Position numbers and translations under genes: made by a program. A stretch of DNA of 64,000 nucleotides from Onchocerca lupi (taxonomy: Eukaryota > Nematoda > Chromadorea > Rhabditida > Onchocercidae): NCBI GenBank assembly GCA_028564675.1, contig JAOVVO010000033.1:62001-126000 (forward strand), written 5' to 3'. Below are positions 10,337-23,148 of the stretch, piece after piece. The notes beneath the pieces are model-generated. The model saw only the letters and a list, made by a program, of their open reading frames with translations, had not been told where the DNA came from and ran no database searches. The first letter of the stretch is position 1; every line of letters starts with the position of its first letter.

Positions 10337-13300
10337 CTGAAATTAAATTCATTTACAGTAGAAATCATTAAACAAATATATTGGTTAGAATTGAACGAAT
10401 GAAATATAAATTAACTTGAAGTTAAAAATTAAGCCTTGAAATCTTTAAATTTTGCTAAATGTGGTTCAGACTTGCACAAATTCAAAATAAATTCTTTAGT
10501 GGATATTGTATCCTTCGATGTGAATGAAAGCATGCTAAAATATGAAATGAACTTTAGCCATTTTGACTACAACTTTTTCTAGATAATTAAAATTTCAAAC
10601 ATTTTATGTATTTAAAAATAAATAAATAATAAATTCAACAGCTAAAAAACTTTGCATTTAAGGAAAATTGTTCTCTGATCTGATAACGACCAGAAATCAT
10701 TTACTTTTATATTCTTTCTTACTTGCGAAAAACAAATAATCACTAAACTAATATTAATTACCATGTTTTTTAAGCACATCCTGGAATTTATACTTGCGCA
10801 GATCAACTGATTGTTTTACCCAGTAATGATTGCTAATATTCCGTATTGTAGCCCGAAGCTGTGGATCGCGCTGCAGAAGCCAAGCAATTACTTGAAACAA
10901 TCCTGGAATTTTAGGATAAATTTAAACTTTTTCATCATAGACAAAAATTTTAAACTAGAATATAATTCAAATTCCTTGAATCCTAGCATAGGACTTTTGA
11001 TTACTATTGTTGCATTATTGTGATGGTAAAGAATAAATCGAAAAATTCTTATCGATAATTTAGAATACAAAACTAGGAATGACATATAGCCTATAATATG
11101 TTTCGTGAAGACATTTCACCTTCTGAGACTTCCCAGGGAAGCTCAATTTCGGCATGCATAGCTTCCTGTAGACTGCGAAAAGGATTTTCGAAAAATACAA
11201 GAGTATATAACAAAATTCCCAAAGACCACATTTCTAATTCAGGACCTCGATATCTGAACAAATTAATCAGTGTTAATAACATGGATAACAGTAATTCGTC
11301 CATTAAGTAAAATAAATAACTAATAATTTTCACTTGCTTGAAAACTGCAAAACTTGGCATTTAAATAAACAAAAAAAAGACTTGGAGAAAAAACTTGCTT
11401 ATTTCCTCTCAAAACTTCAGGACTACAATATTCCATTGTTCCGCAAAATGTTGAAAAAACAAAATTATGGCCAAAATATGCAGCTGATCCAAAATCAATC
11501 AATTTGCATGAAAAATTTTGATCAATAATAACATTTTCATCTTTCAAATCACGATGTACAATGTTTTTGGAGTGAAGATAAGCCACTGCATTAACTACCT
11601 GAAATAACAATTTTTCGTTAATTAAATTTACTTCAAATATAAAAAAGAATTTGAATTTAAAAATCTATTTTGAAATTCTTTTTTGGGCTGTTACGATGAT
11701 AATTCTATTCGATAAATCTTGCAAAGAAAATTGGCTTGATAAAGCAAAATTTTAGATTGGCATAATAATTTGCAGAGAAATTCCACACATTAAATAATGA
11801 CAAAATTAAGTAAAACAAAACTCAGAAATAAAGTAATTTTTAATTGTTAACCTGTCTAAAAATATAGCTTATAAGTGGTTCATCCAATTTTGGCTCTTGT
11901 TCAATGAACTCAAATAAATCCATTCCACAACCAAGCTTCTCCATCACCAGTTGATAATATGTATCATTTTCAAAAACATCTAACAACTGCAAAACAGACT
12001 ATCATGAACTATTTGTGAAACAATTATAGAAATTCAAGAATGAAGAAAACTATCTTCTGAATACAAAAAACAAACTTTTACGATATTTGGATGAGATAAT
12101 GTTTCGAGAAGATGAAGTTCTATCGGCACTGCCCGATTACCACGTTTAGAACTTGGTATCCAGCTTTCAGAAAAAACTTTTGATTTGCAAATAAACTTCG
12201 CCACCGCCTAAAACTTTAGGCTAAAGATTAAAAATGAATCTCGTTTCATATTCTCTAAGATCTACATCAACTTCAAACGAAAATAAAGCTTCAGTTAAAT
12301 CAACATCTAGCAGTTCGTAGATCAACGTTCCTACTAACACCGAATTATTGACTTTGGATTTGGTTTTTACGAGTAAACAGAAAATTGAAAGTACTCACCA
12401 AAATACCCGAATCTTTTCGAGTTGTCAACTTTACTGAACCAAAAGCACCGTTGCCGATCAGATGATGTGTGTCATAATATTCTGAATACTCACCAGCTAT
12501 TTCTCGTAAATTTTCATCATCCATCAATTTTGAACTTTCAACCTAAAAAGATCCTCCAAATATAAATATTTCTTAACGATAATCGAATGAAATGAATGCA
12601 AATAAGTGAACGAAGAAGCAATAAATGAAAAATAAAACAAACAAAGGGCTAAAAAACATATTGATATCAAGCAGAATAGCAATTCAATCAAAAATAATAA
12701 ATTTATTATTCAAATCAATGAAAAAAGCCAATTTTTCAAGAAAACAATCATAATGGAAAGGAAGAAAGAAAAAAAAAAAACTAACCGTAGATGTCTGATT
12801 CCTTTCAACTTTAAAGTCAAATTGGTAATCGTCATCATTATATGCACAGATACTGTCATTATCATTATCACAAATGTTGTCCTCAATTGATTCTACCTCT
12901 TCCATATTGTCAGAAAACGAAGAATCAGATGTCCTACTGTAACTGATACAAACTGCCCAACTTGCACCATTTTTTGGTTCCAAGCGTTTAACATTGAAAC
13001 ATACGGCTAGAAATACAACCTTTTCCGTATGAAAAACTTCTTATATATTAAATCAAAGATGGAAATTTTTTACAATATAATTTGAAAATGTTTATTCGCT
13101 GAAAATAGTTAGCTACGATATCTTTTCAGATTTAGCACTCATTCTGTAACTCTGTTTCCCATATTACTTCGAAAATCCCATTATTTTACTTAAGCCACTA
13201 GCAATTTGGAATGATCAGCAAATTATCTCTGTGCTTTTAACTACTTTAATTGAGATGATAAAGAAGTTAAAATCACTAACCAATCAAATTGCCATCGGAG

Positions 13301-16300
13301 TGCTTAGCAAATCCATGAAATGAACCTTCCATAATTGATGTGGTTTGATTATTTGTCTTCTCATCATCAACTATCAACGACTGAACATTGCTACATTGCG
13401 AACTAAAAGTATTACTTCTTGAGCATCGAACAGGATCGCAGAATATTGGAAATTGAAGGGAAGACATTTGGGAGATGAGAAACGAACCTTGTTGAAGGTA
13501 CTGATGAGCATATTTCTGAAGCGGATGAGTGTGATGAACTGACACTAACATTCTCTAATGGTTCCATCTTCTGCAACGATAATGCTAAATCATTTATCTG
13601 CCATGTAATCGAGGAATGATTATTTTGAGAGGGAGCTGAAGTTGAGCAACCTGAAATCAACATATAATTAATCATTAATTTGATTTCTACAAAATTTCTT
13701 AAAGTTTCCATATTTATACGTTTCTATATCTTTGAGTTAATTCGATTCTCAAAATTTGTAACATATCTCGATGATGTTTAAATTATTTCCCAAGGAAATT
13801 CATACCTTTATTTGTGGAATGTTCGAACAGTTCAAACATTTTCATCGCTACTTCATTGTGTGTTTCATCTAACGGTGAAGTCAAAATATGACTGTGAAAT
13901 TTTGGAATTATATCGGTGATATGCTAAAAAAAAAAAAATTTTTTTTCAAATATATTCAATAATTGATTAAAGATTTAGCTACAACAATATCTAGAATTCC
14001 ATAATCCAACTCTATTCGAAACAGCAAATCATTTATGTTGAATTCGTTTTTATCTTATCGATAATTTCGCTGATATTAGGTGAAATTTGTAATTGAAATG
14101 GATGATTGTGAACATACAACTATATCTTTCAACGCTTCTTTTTTCCTTTTGCCAATCAATGCTTCGATGAACTGTTCATTGAAATTATGCAAAGCGCCTG
14201 ATTCCGTCAAAATCACAACACCATTGACCGAAGAAAATGCTCGGATTCGTAATTCATAGAGAAGTGGTCGTTGTGCTGAAAAATTATTCTTTAATGGATG
14301 ACTTTGTCAATTCGATCAGAAGGAATGATCTGACAATCGTAGATTGCTTCTTCTATGCGAAGATTCCAACTTTTTAGCATCATTTATATTTTTATAATAC
14401 GAAATTAATTATTGAACAAATTTTAGTGTTTTTATTGAGACAGTGAAGAAATTGCTTTCAGACATTTCATATTATAAGTTCATAGTTGGGATTATTTCTA
14501 TCTCTGGTAAAACCGGAAACTTATTGTGAGATTTAAAAGTTAAATATGCAAATATCGATTAAATATCGATTATTCAGCGAAAATACGAAATATTCAGCAT
14601 TGTGCTCGTTAACAGAGGAGGGAAGAGACATAGAACTTGGTTGTGACTTTCAAATATGAAAGAAAAGAAATGCACAGAATCATGCTAAATTTCCTAGAAA
14701 AAAAAATTTGTAAAAAATTAAATTTTCTAAAGGAATCAACTTTTTTAGAAGATAGTGGATAATAACTAGTCTGAGACATCTTTGGACAACTGCATATGTT
14801 GAGGCTTCAGAGACGAAACAAAATTATCTGAAATTTGATCCTCTGATCTTACTTCGAATAACCAGGAACGATGGCAATATATAGATTTTCGAACATATTT
14901 GCCATGAATTTGTAAACCTTTTTTTATCCACTGAAGAAATGAATTCTCACAGTGGAAGTTTTGATTTCCGAACCACTGAAGTCTTAATTTATTCTTCCAT
15001 TTTACTCTTATACGAATAACATCAACATTGGCCATGAAACTACAAAATTTAATTTTCATTTATGAAAAATTTGAGCGATTAGGAAATTTGAAGTCTTCAA
15101 TTTACTATTGTGTAATTAAAATTTAAATAAAGTATCTTAGTTCTCTAGAAGTTTTTTTTTTTTAAAAAAAAAAAAGACAGTGATCGAAAGAGACGTGATG
15201 ATTTATGGAGCAAAGTGATGAACACTTTATTGTTTCTTATTTTAAAAACAAAAAAAAATGGCAATAAAATTTTCGAAAAAATGTAAGTTACGTCCCAAAG
15301 GAAGGAGAGAGTCAACAGGAGAATTAATAAAATTAAACAAGATTAAGTTTAAATTAAATAACTACCACTTTCCAGTCATAATCACTTTTATGCAGTTTAA
15401 ATTTGAAATTCTTGAATGAATTCTACTCGTAATACTGCAGAAAAGATACCAGGTTCTTAAATTTTTAAAATCCGTTAATTATCTATACTCTTTCCTGAGT
15501 TATGAATTGCTTTCCAGTAAAAGATTTAAATTATAATCTTAGACTTTGGGAAGAAGATTTCTTATACTAACGATATGTTGCACGGCATGAAGCGAAAAAG
15601 TCTCACCATCGATCATTGGAGAATTTTATCGTGAATACATGAATATTTCTATGAAAATTGTAAATCTACAAATTGTTTCCGAATGAAGTATTAGAAAAAA
15701 GAGTTCCCAAGGAAAAAATTGACATCACATTCAAAAATCAAAGTGAAAAGTTCGTTCACTTACTTTCTAGATCCCTTTCGGTATTAACATTCACAGTAAC
15801 TGGAATTGAACTACCGCGAATACTCAGAGCACAAACATACTGCACTTCAATATTGGTTTCAAGCTGTAATTTAATCATTTCTGAACAATAACTTGTTCAA
15901 CAGGAATTTCTTGGACAACAATAATTGTCTTAAAAGGATCAAAATCTGAGAGTTTTAGACGATTTTAAATTTGCTTTATAGCATTTAATGATTGTACCAC
16001 AAAAATATGTTTGGGTAATTCAGTCGCGGGAATTCCATCATGAATGAATGTATCTTCTGGTTTAGCAAAAATTCTCCTACGTACATTCTTTAGTTTCTCA
16101 GCTAAAGGCATGTAGATTAAATTTTAAGAAAATAAAGGAATAAATTAATATATATGAGAGATAAATACCTGTACAGCGGGGATAAGCTTTAGTATTTCTA
16201 TGCCCAAAAGTTCACTCATCGAAACATATCCAAGTAATATGGCCATACCATCATCAGCCCGAAAAATACGTCCCTGAAAATGAATTAAAATAGGAGAAAC

Positions 16301-16976
16301 AGATATAATGCGATACTAGTATGATTAGAATTAACAGACATTTATTTAAAAACTTAAGCTAATGATTACTTATTTTTGATATCTGTTCGGAAGAATATAA
16401 AATTAGAGCGGTTTTTCATAGAACGAAAGGTTAAAACGAGAACTGTTATTGAAGCAATAACAAAAGGTCAAATGCTTTTTATTTGTCTTGTTTTTGACTC
16501 ACGTAAACATCGTTACGTTCATGAATAAAAGTACATGAAAACAAGACGCAATAAGCAAATAAATAGCATATTGGTCTGCAAATGTGGTGAAATATATGAA
16601 GCTAATGCATCACGTCAAAACACGTTATAAAGTATCTGCAAGTTTACACTGCAAACATTTTATAACTTGCAGGCATTTTATGACTTGCAAGCACTTTATA
16701 ACATATTTAATCTTTGAACATTTTTCGTATTTTATTTAAAACTATCTCATTTTACACTGTCACATGAATTTCAACAAAATTTGCTAAATAAGTTATCTGA
16801 AGAAAATATACTTTTGCATCAAGCGTGCAAGCTACTGATAAAACAGTCGCGGGTTCCGTCAAAACAAGTAACTTTTTGGCAGTTACTCCATTTGCATCAT
16901 CAGTTTTCGTCTCCATCTCCACTTTCATTTCATTATTTTCTTTATCATCTTCATCTTTATTTTCATTTGATGCCAC
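10092..16976 (-). CDS. PAS-domain serine/threonine protein kinase (PASK-like)
   Basis: This is a nutrient-sensing type kinase with regulatory PAS domains ahead of a C-terminal catalytic domain. PAS-like exons are 16976-16812, 16273-16169 (GRIFRADDG, ILLGYVSMSELLG), 16096-15998, about 15885-15760, 15039-about 14770, 14275-14121 (GVVILTESGALHNFNEQF) and 13923-13806. Linker exons run 13650-13270 and 13006-12786. The kinase exons fit exactly in phase: 12542-12403 (GNGAFGSVKL glycine loop), 12207-12076 (KFICKSKVF with the ATP lysine; HPNIVK), 11986-11852 (LVMEKLGCGMDLFEFI), 11598-11399 (IVHRDLKDENV, KLIDFGSAAYF, FCGTMEYCSPEVL), 11253-11120 (YRGPELEMWSLGILLYTLVF) and 10902-10762. All catalytic residues are present. 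The MDLFEFI and YRGPELEMWSLG segments are typical of PASK. The coding sequence either stops at 10754 or splices onward to 10336-10296 and 10175-10092. N-terminal exon joins are incomplete, with a likely frame break near 15888. Confidence 0.85.
11254..11398 (-). other. GC-AG intron in the kinase domain
   Basis: The junction between FCGTMEYCSPEVLRGN and YRGPELEMW only stays in frame if the exon ends at 11399 and the intron starts GCAAGT. This is the preferred context of the rare GC-AG class. No usable GT donor keeps the frame. The acceptor is TTCAG at 11254-11258. Confidence 0.7.
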
Positions 16977-16999
16977 TTTTGCATCTAAAATGACATAGA

Positions 17000-18110
17000 C
17001 TACAGTATCATAGATTTTTTATTCACTGCTCTTAGTGCAGCTGAAAAAACATCTGACTGAATGTCTTATCAATCGTCTTATCAGTTGATAATAAACGAAA
17101 ACCTTCCACTGCCAGCACTGTCAATGCAAATTCGTAATAAATTGCGAAATTCTAATTTAATCACATTTTTTTGCATTTTATCAATTGCCATGGCTGAAGA
17201 ATGTCTCCTTCCTGCTAAAGTTTCTTAATTCTCAATTCCGCCCACCGCACATTCAACTTGCTTTTTCAGACATTTTATCTTTTGCAACTCTATGATGAAA
17301 AAATAATTGTTAGGCGCCAATTTTAATTCGATAATTTAGTTTTGCATATCACAGTTACAGCTTATTTTATAGAAAACTTATCCTGAAAGACTTTAATTGT
17401 CAAAATCATGTCATAGGTCAAGCCTAAGCAAAATATTAGACAAAATGTGGTAAACATAATTCTTTAAGAGTTAGAAAAGAAGAAAATCCATCCAGCACAG
17501 CAATGACTTATCCAACAATTTAAACGTATGTTTGGCATAATCCAATATTATTCCCTTAAAAAAACAGGACTCTTTAACTATTTATTTTCGCGGATTCGCA
17601 TGAAGAGTTGTAAAAGAAAAGAACGTCAGATGAAAGATTAAAAACAAACATTTTATGAGATTGTTTGCGTGGCATCGCTTGTCATCAACAAATGTTTTCA
17701 GAGGAGTTGAAATACCTTCTACCATTTTATTCGATTTATCTCAACACTCGAGAACTTTTCTGCTGTCAATTCTGTAAATATTTTAACGTTAAATGATATG
17801 AAAAAGTATATTTTACGACACTTCTACATAACTATGTCTATGGTCCGGCTATAAATAAGCGTTAATAATGATAAAAAAAAATTGCTAATAATTTCTGATT
17901 AATTTGAAATTGCAATTTAAAAAAAAAAAATTTATTCAAGCAAAACGAACCAAATACGAATGAGGACAATGTTTTTTTCAAGTTACGACCAACTTCTTTT
18001 GCTGCTTTTCCTTTTCGTATAATTGCCACAGCAAGTTCGAATGTTGCAAACGATTTATCAGTTAATACTGGATAAGTTATGAGTAAAAGTGAATAATCAT
18101 CCAAGGTAAT
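17000..18110 (-). other. Unassigned region upstream of PAS kinase, scattered coding-like fragments
   Basis: The minus strand contains short protein-like stretches: around 17040-17160 (YYEFALTVLAVEGFRLLSTD) and around 17950-18104 (SFATFELAVAIIRKGKAAKE). They might be 5' exons of the kinase gene or remnants of a duplicated gene. They carry no recognisable domain and I could not join them in phase. Confidence 0.25.
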
Positions 18111-18644
18111 TACTAAGAAATATTACAACTTTTTAGCTGAAAAATACGATTAAAATTTGTATGTCATGCAATATGAGCCAATGCACTTTCGAATTTTCAC
18201 CGAATTAAATGACAAATTCTAATGGCAAAAAAATCTAAGAGAAAATAATAAAATCAAGTTCTGCCAAATAAAAGCAGAATTAGCGACAAGAAAAAAAAAT
18301 CTTAAGAATATAAGCAATCGAAAATTCCAACACAATTTTTTTATATTTTTATGAAAATTTTGATAATTTAAAGAAAAAAAATTACATTTCGTTTCAGTTT
18401 TAAATAGATGCACCGAATAAATATGAAATAAAATTTAATTATTAGTCTCGAATAACAACTAGAAATATTACTCTAAAGGTAAACGATATATGAAGAGTGA
18501 AACTTTTCACCTAATATCAAGTGATACCATTAAGAAGTAAAAAGTATGGTTATAATCCTAAAATTTATCACAAAATGACATGATCTTCAAAGTCAAGAAA
18601 GATATTGTCATCATCAATGATAGCAACTGTGATTCCTGCATGAT

Positions 18645-18686
18645 TCTGAATGAATTTGAATCTGAATGAATCTGAATCTGAATCTT
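18645..18686. repeat. Short (TGAATC)-type microsatellite
   Basis: Imperfect hexamer/octamer repeats of TCTGAATGAATCTGAATCTG over about 40 nt. Confidence 0.8.
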
Positions 18687-21600
18687 TCTACTTTTTTGCT
18701 AATGTTATGCATTTCTTTAGCGTTCAAAGAAGACGGTTGGTTGTTTATATTATTTCAGAATTCTTACTAGTATAATAATGCCTTTCTCCTTAACTTACTC
18801 TCATGAAACTTGAAACTTGTCTAGTATTGAGAAACAATTTGTTTCTTCTTTTGTCATCAATTCCTTTCAAATGTTTCAAAAAAGAGTCTTTCAGAATCCA
18901 GGTTTTTGACATCGAAATATGCGTAAAATAGAAGAACCTTACAATTTATAAAGTGTAACTTCTAAACTTCTCATAGAGAGAAATGAAAAAAAAGGGAAAT
19001 GAGAAGAGGAATGAAATGTACTCATTCAAGCAAACAATTTTGTTTACCTGGCTTTCTTATTGAAGGTCGTAGTAAAAACAGCGATTTTTCTCACTTAGCT
19101 TTTGCAGCAAGACTGCTTTGTTATAAATGAACGAAATGTATTTGATAGCAAAACAGTCTGGTTGAAAAATAATCGTTTATCAATAACCGAAAGCAAAGTA
19201 GCACTTTTTGAATTCTTCAAATCAGATCCTATCAATTGATTCACGTCAAATCAATATCTTATCAATTGATTTGATACTGCAAATGTCGTTCAAAATGGTG
19301 ATTATGCGGCTAAAATGCAAAAGGTAAGTGCAAAAAGAAAAAAGAAAAAAATTAATTTGAAAGTTCGGAGCGAACAAAATATCTTTGTCAATATTAGTTG
19401 ATATGAGAAATTTATCAGTTGTTATTGCATAGTTTGCATCGCTTGGGTAAAATATTGAAGAGAGACAAGAGTTTTCCTTCAATTTCCAAGAAATGTTTAC
19501 AAAATAGACGATTGAGTATTGGATGAGTGAGGATCGCCCTTATCAATGACAAATGATAAAAGCAAACTTTTTGCATGAGAGAATCTTTACCTCTAAGAAA
19601 AATATGTAATGCTTGATTTTTCACTTTATACTTGTTCATATCAAAATCGTTCATTTAAAAATTAAGATAACTGAATAAAATTGGAATAAAATTTATCAAA
19701 GGATTCAATTGAATATATTTTCTTTTTCTAACAAATACCAAAGATCAACATCTTTGCATACGATACATCAGAATAGGAATATTTGTCGAAAACTTTACTA
19801 ATTGAAACGAAGAAAAAAAAATAATATACATTAAAAACACGAAAGATTTCAATTAAAATTAATTCAATAAAATTTGCGACAAAAATTAATGAGCTATGAT
19901 ATCAAAGAAATTTGAAATGACATGTGATCGCATGTTACCAATACTAATTATCACTATTATCACCTATCACTATCATCTAGCAATCACCTAGCAATCATCT
20001 AGGATCACTTAACAAGCCATTTCAATCATGCGTGCATCATTCAAAAATTATGCTTGTCATAACAGCAAGTCGTAGATGACATAGACATGCGTGCTGCTTG
20101 CATGCATGTCGCATGTCTAATCATTAATACATTCAAATGATCTGCAGAATTCAACTAAGCATTAATACATTCAACTGATCTACAGAAATGTTTATATTTT
20201 TAAAAATTTCGCTGAAATGGTAGGAAGAAAGGACAACATGCAGCTGCTCGCTCCTTTAACAAATGCTATTGTTATCAGTTTACATAGTTTATAGCTTCAT
20301 AGCGTATCACGTGTCATTAGTGTGAAGTGATAAGGCGATTAAATTGCGCTTCGATAATTAGATGATAATTTGTATTATAACTTGAAATGGTATTCTTTTC
20401 TATTCGGATATTGATTGATATGGTATTGATTGTTTATTGATTGATTTTGTAATTTGATGTAATCCGACTGTGCATATTATAAGTTTTCATTTCATTTTAA
20501 TCTAAACTAAAGAATAACTATTAATGATGGCTTCAAACATTTGCTATCAAATTATTAAATGTAAAATTCTAAAACTTCTGCACACTGTTTGAAATAATTA
20601 AATAAAATATAAATATATAATAATTAACGTAAAAATTTTCTCTAAAACTCATAACACTTGAAAATTCAACGATATTAAAAGAAAAATCCAAAAATTCAAA
20701 TGGTGTATATTAAAAATCCAAAAATTAGAAATTGTGAGAAATTATTAAAAATTAGAAAAAAAAATACTGCAAATTCAAAAATTCAAGTCAGTCAAACTAA
20801 TCAAATCGAACGCACGTCAAATCTAATATGACACGTAAATTCTAAATCTATCCAATTTCAAATGAAGCAAAAGTTTTCGCTAAATGAAAAATTCTAAATT
20901 GAAGGATCAAATTAAACGAAAGAGTCTTTCTTTCAAGAAAAACAAATATATACAAATTCTCATAATTGGCTGGTTTTTTATTTGCATGCATTTAAGACGT
21001 CAATGTTGGAACAACAACTGATAAACTAGCTTGTCGATAGAATTCATATTCGTAAATAATTCAAAACAATTCAGACTTCCACTCAATCAGAACTCGATTC
21101 AAATCGCAAAAATTTGAAATTAAAGTATATTTGGGGTTAAAACACATTTGAGGTTAAAGTACATTTGATACATGAAATTCATGTGAGTTTGCTGCTGCAC
21201 AATCTTCCAAATGTTCTAAATAAATGCATCATATCAAACAAAATCATTTCTGATATTCGATCAGCATTTTCAGAATTAAATATCAGCCGAAATATTTTAC
21301 TAAATATATATTTCAAGATGTTTTTCAAAATTAAAAACATATAACGGCATGCGTGATGTATGCATGCAGTAGCATGCACATACCGGATTTTTCAGCGTAG
21401 TAAACATGCATGCATGATAAATATGTAAACATCACTGATATTATTATAAAATAATGTCATTGATGTTTATATAAATAAGTTGTAATTAGAAGAACACGCT
21501 CGATTGATAACATTCCAAAACTTCCCGCAGCGAATTGTCTTGCAAATGCTATGTCTCAATTAACTCTTTACTTCATTATAATTACTAATCTTTATCAGCA

Positions 21601-23123
21601 TTATCAATGATAAGTATCAGTTATACAACAATGGAAGTCTAATCGGCAGGGAAATAAAAATATTAAAAAAAAAGGATTCGTCAGCATACGATCGGAATTA
21701 TTTTACCAGCAGAAAATTTCATATTACAATGAATGTTCGGAAGAGGAATTTCTGGAGTGACATGTTTTCGATGACGGCAACAAATTTGAATAATGCATTG
21801 CATCCGGATTTTGTTGTCACAAAATGAGGACATTGTAATAGCTCATTATTCCTCGATAAAGACTCAGAAAGAGAACATTTCAAAGAACTCTTTTTACTCG
21901 AACTCTTGCAATATAATCGGAAAATCAGAATAAAGTACTGAATGCTTCATCAGGAAATATAAACGGATGATTGCACTTCACAATTACAAAATAATTCAAG
22001 ATTAAGCGAAAAAAAAAGGAGCACTTTACTTGGATGATAAGTTCGATATACGATAGATGATATGGCAGTGATGAAAAAGTTCTGCACAATGTTGATAATG
22101 GCTGATAACGAAATAATCACGTGAGTTTGAGCATTGCCATTGACGTAAACATGAGGTGACGATTGGGAAGTGATGGATGAATGGTTGACGGAAGATAAGG
22201 TTGGAAGGTTGGAATAGAAGCAGCTGTTCCTGCCGCATTCCTGTGCACTTCAGTTTCACATCCATCCTTTATTTATGCAATCCTGCCTGAGGATTCCTTC
22301 CTTATCTTCCATTTCCGGTCCCTATTACACCGTGCCGGATATGGGAATTCGGAATTCATTACGGATCATCTTTCCCTTATTGATGAATCCTCCGGAAGTA
22401 TAATTATTATCAATCAATTAGTAATTTCCAGAAGACAGTATTTTTGAATATTATTTTAGAAAAAATTTTTTAGTAATAAGTGAAAGATAAATGAACTAAT
22501 TATTGTTAAAGTTATTTATAATGAAATAATTGTGAGCTTGCTAGGAACTAGAAATTTTCCTGAAGAAATATAAAATGATTAATTACAGTAATTAACTCGA
22601 TATTCTCCTCATTGAATCCATATTTTGAGGAACTATATTCTAGATCATTCAGATCCTTATTGTTAATTAGTTGATAAAGGATGTATTTTATCAAAGAACG
22701 TTTCCTATTTACAAAACATTTCATAATTTGGCATTTAAGAGTTGCTATCAAATGAAATATTCATTATTTCAACTCTTCAGCAAGATGAATAATCATTAAT
22801 GACAGTAAATAATGTGACAAATAATATTTGCGAAATAACTTCATTTCAGACTTAATGATTCATCTCAGTAAAGAGGACGACGAATAGATATTTCGCTGAT
22901 TCATAATTTCTAGTAAATTCCGGAAAATTTGTTCGAAATGTTTAATAAGGAATAGAAAGAGCAGTTTTATCGTAATAAATACGCAGACTTGATATATGAC
23001 AAGTTGTAAACAAACTTCTTTTGAAAATAATCGCCCCTTGTGTTTCTATTTATACCGCATGACAGAATAAAATTGAAAGTATAGAAATATGATGAAATGA
23101 GAAGAAAGAGAAATGAGTCTTTC

Positions 23124-23148
23124 GGTACCAGGCTTTTAGCCTGGTACC
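23124..23148. repeat. Perfect 11-bp palindromic hairpin
   Basis: GGTACCAGGCT is followed by TTT and then its exact reverse complement AGCCTGGTACC. It is unusually GC-rich for this region. A further CAGGCTTTT follows at about 23155-23163, repeating part of the arm. Confidence 0.85.

Noticed and set aside
17040..18104. Fragments with repeated Thr-Asp-Lys and aromatic/Ala/Leu patterns that look like two copies of one protein motif
   Set aside because: The similarity is weak and the frames could not be joined in phase. Kept only as an unassigned region.
19246..19654. Two overlapping minus-strand frames
   Set aside because: No domain, with leucine- and phenylalanine-rich random-like content. They lie in a gene-poor AT-rich stretch.
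22026..22265. 79-residue minus-strand frame rich in His, Cys and Gln
   Set aside because: It lies in a slightly more GC-rich patch but has no signal peptide, splice sites or known motif. Probably chance.
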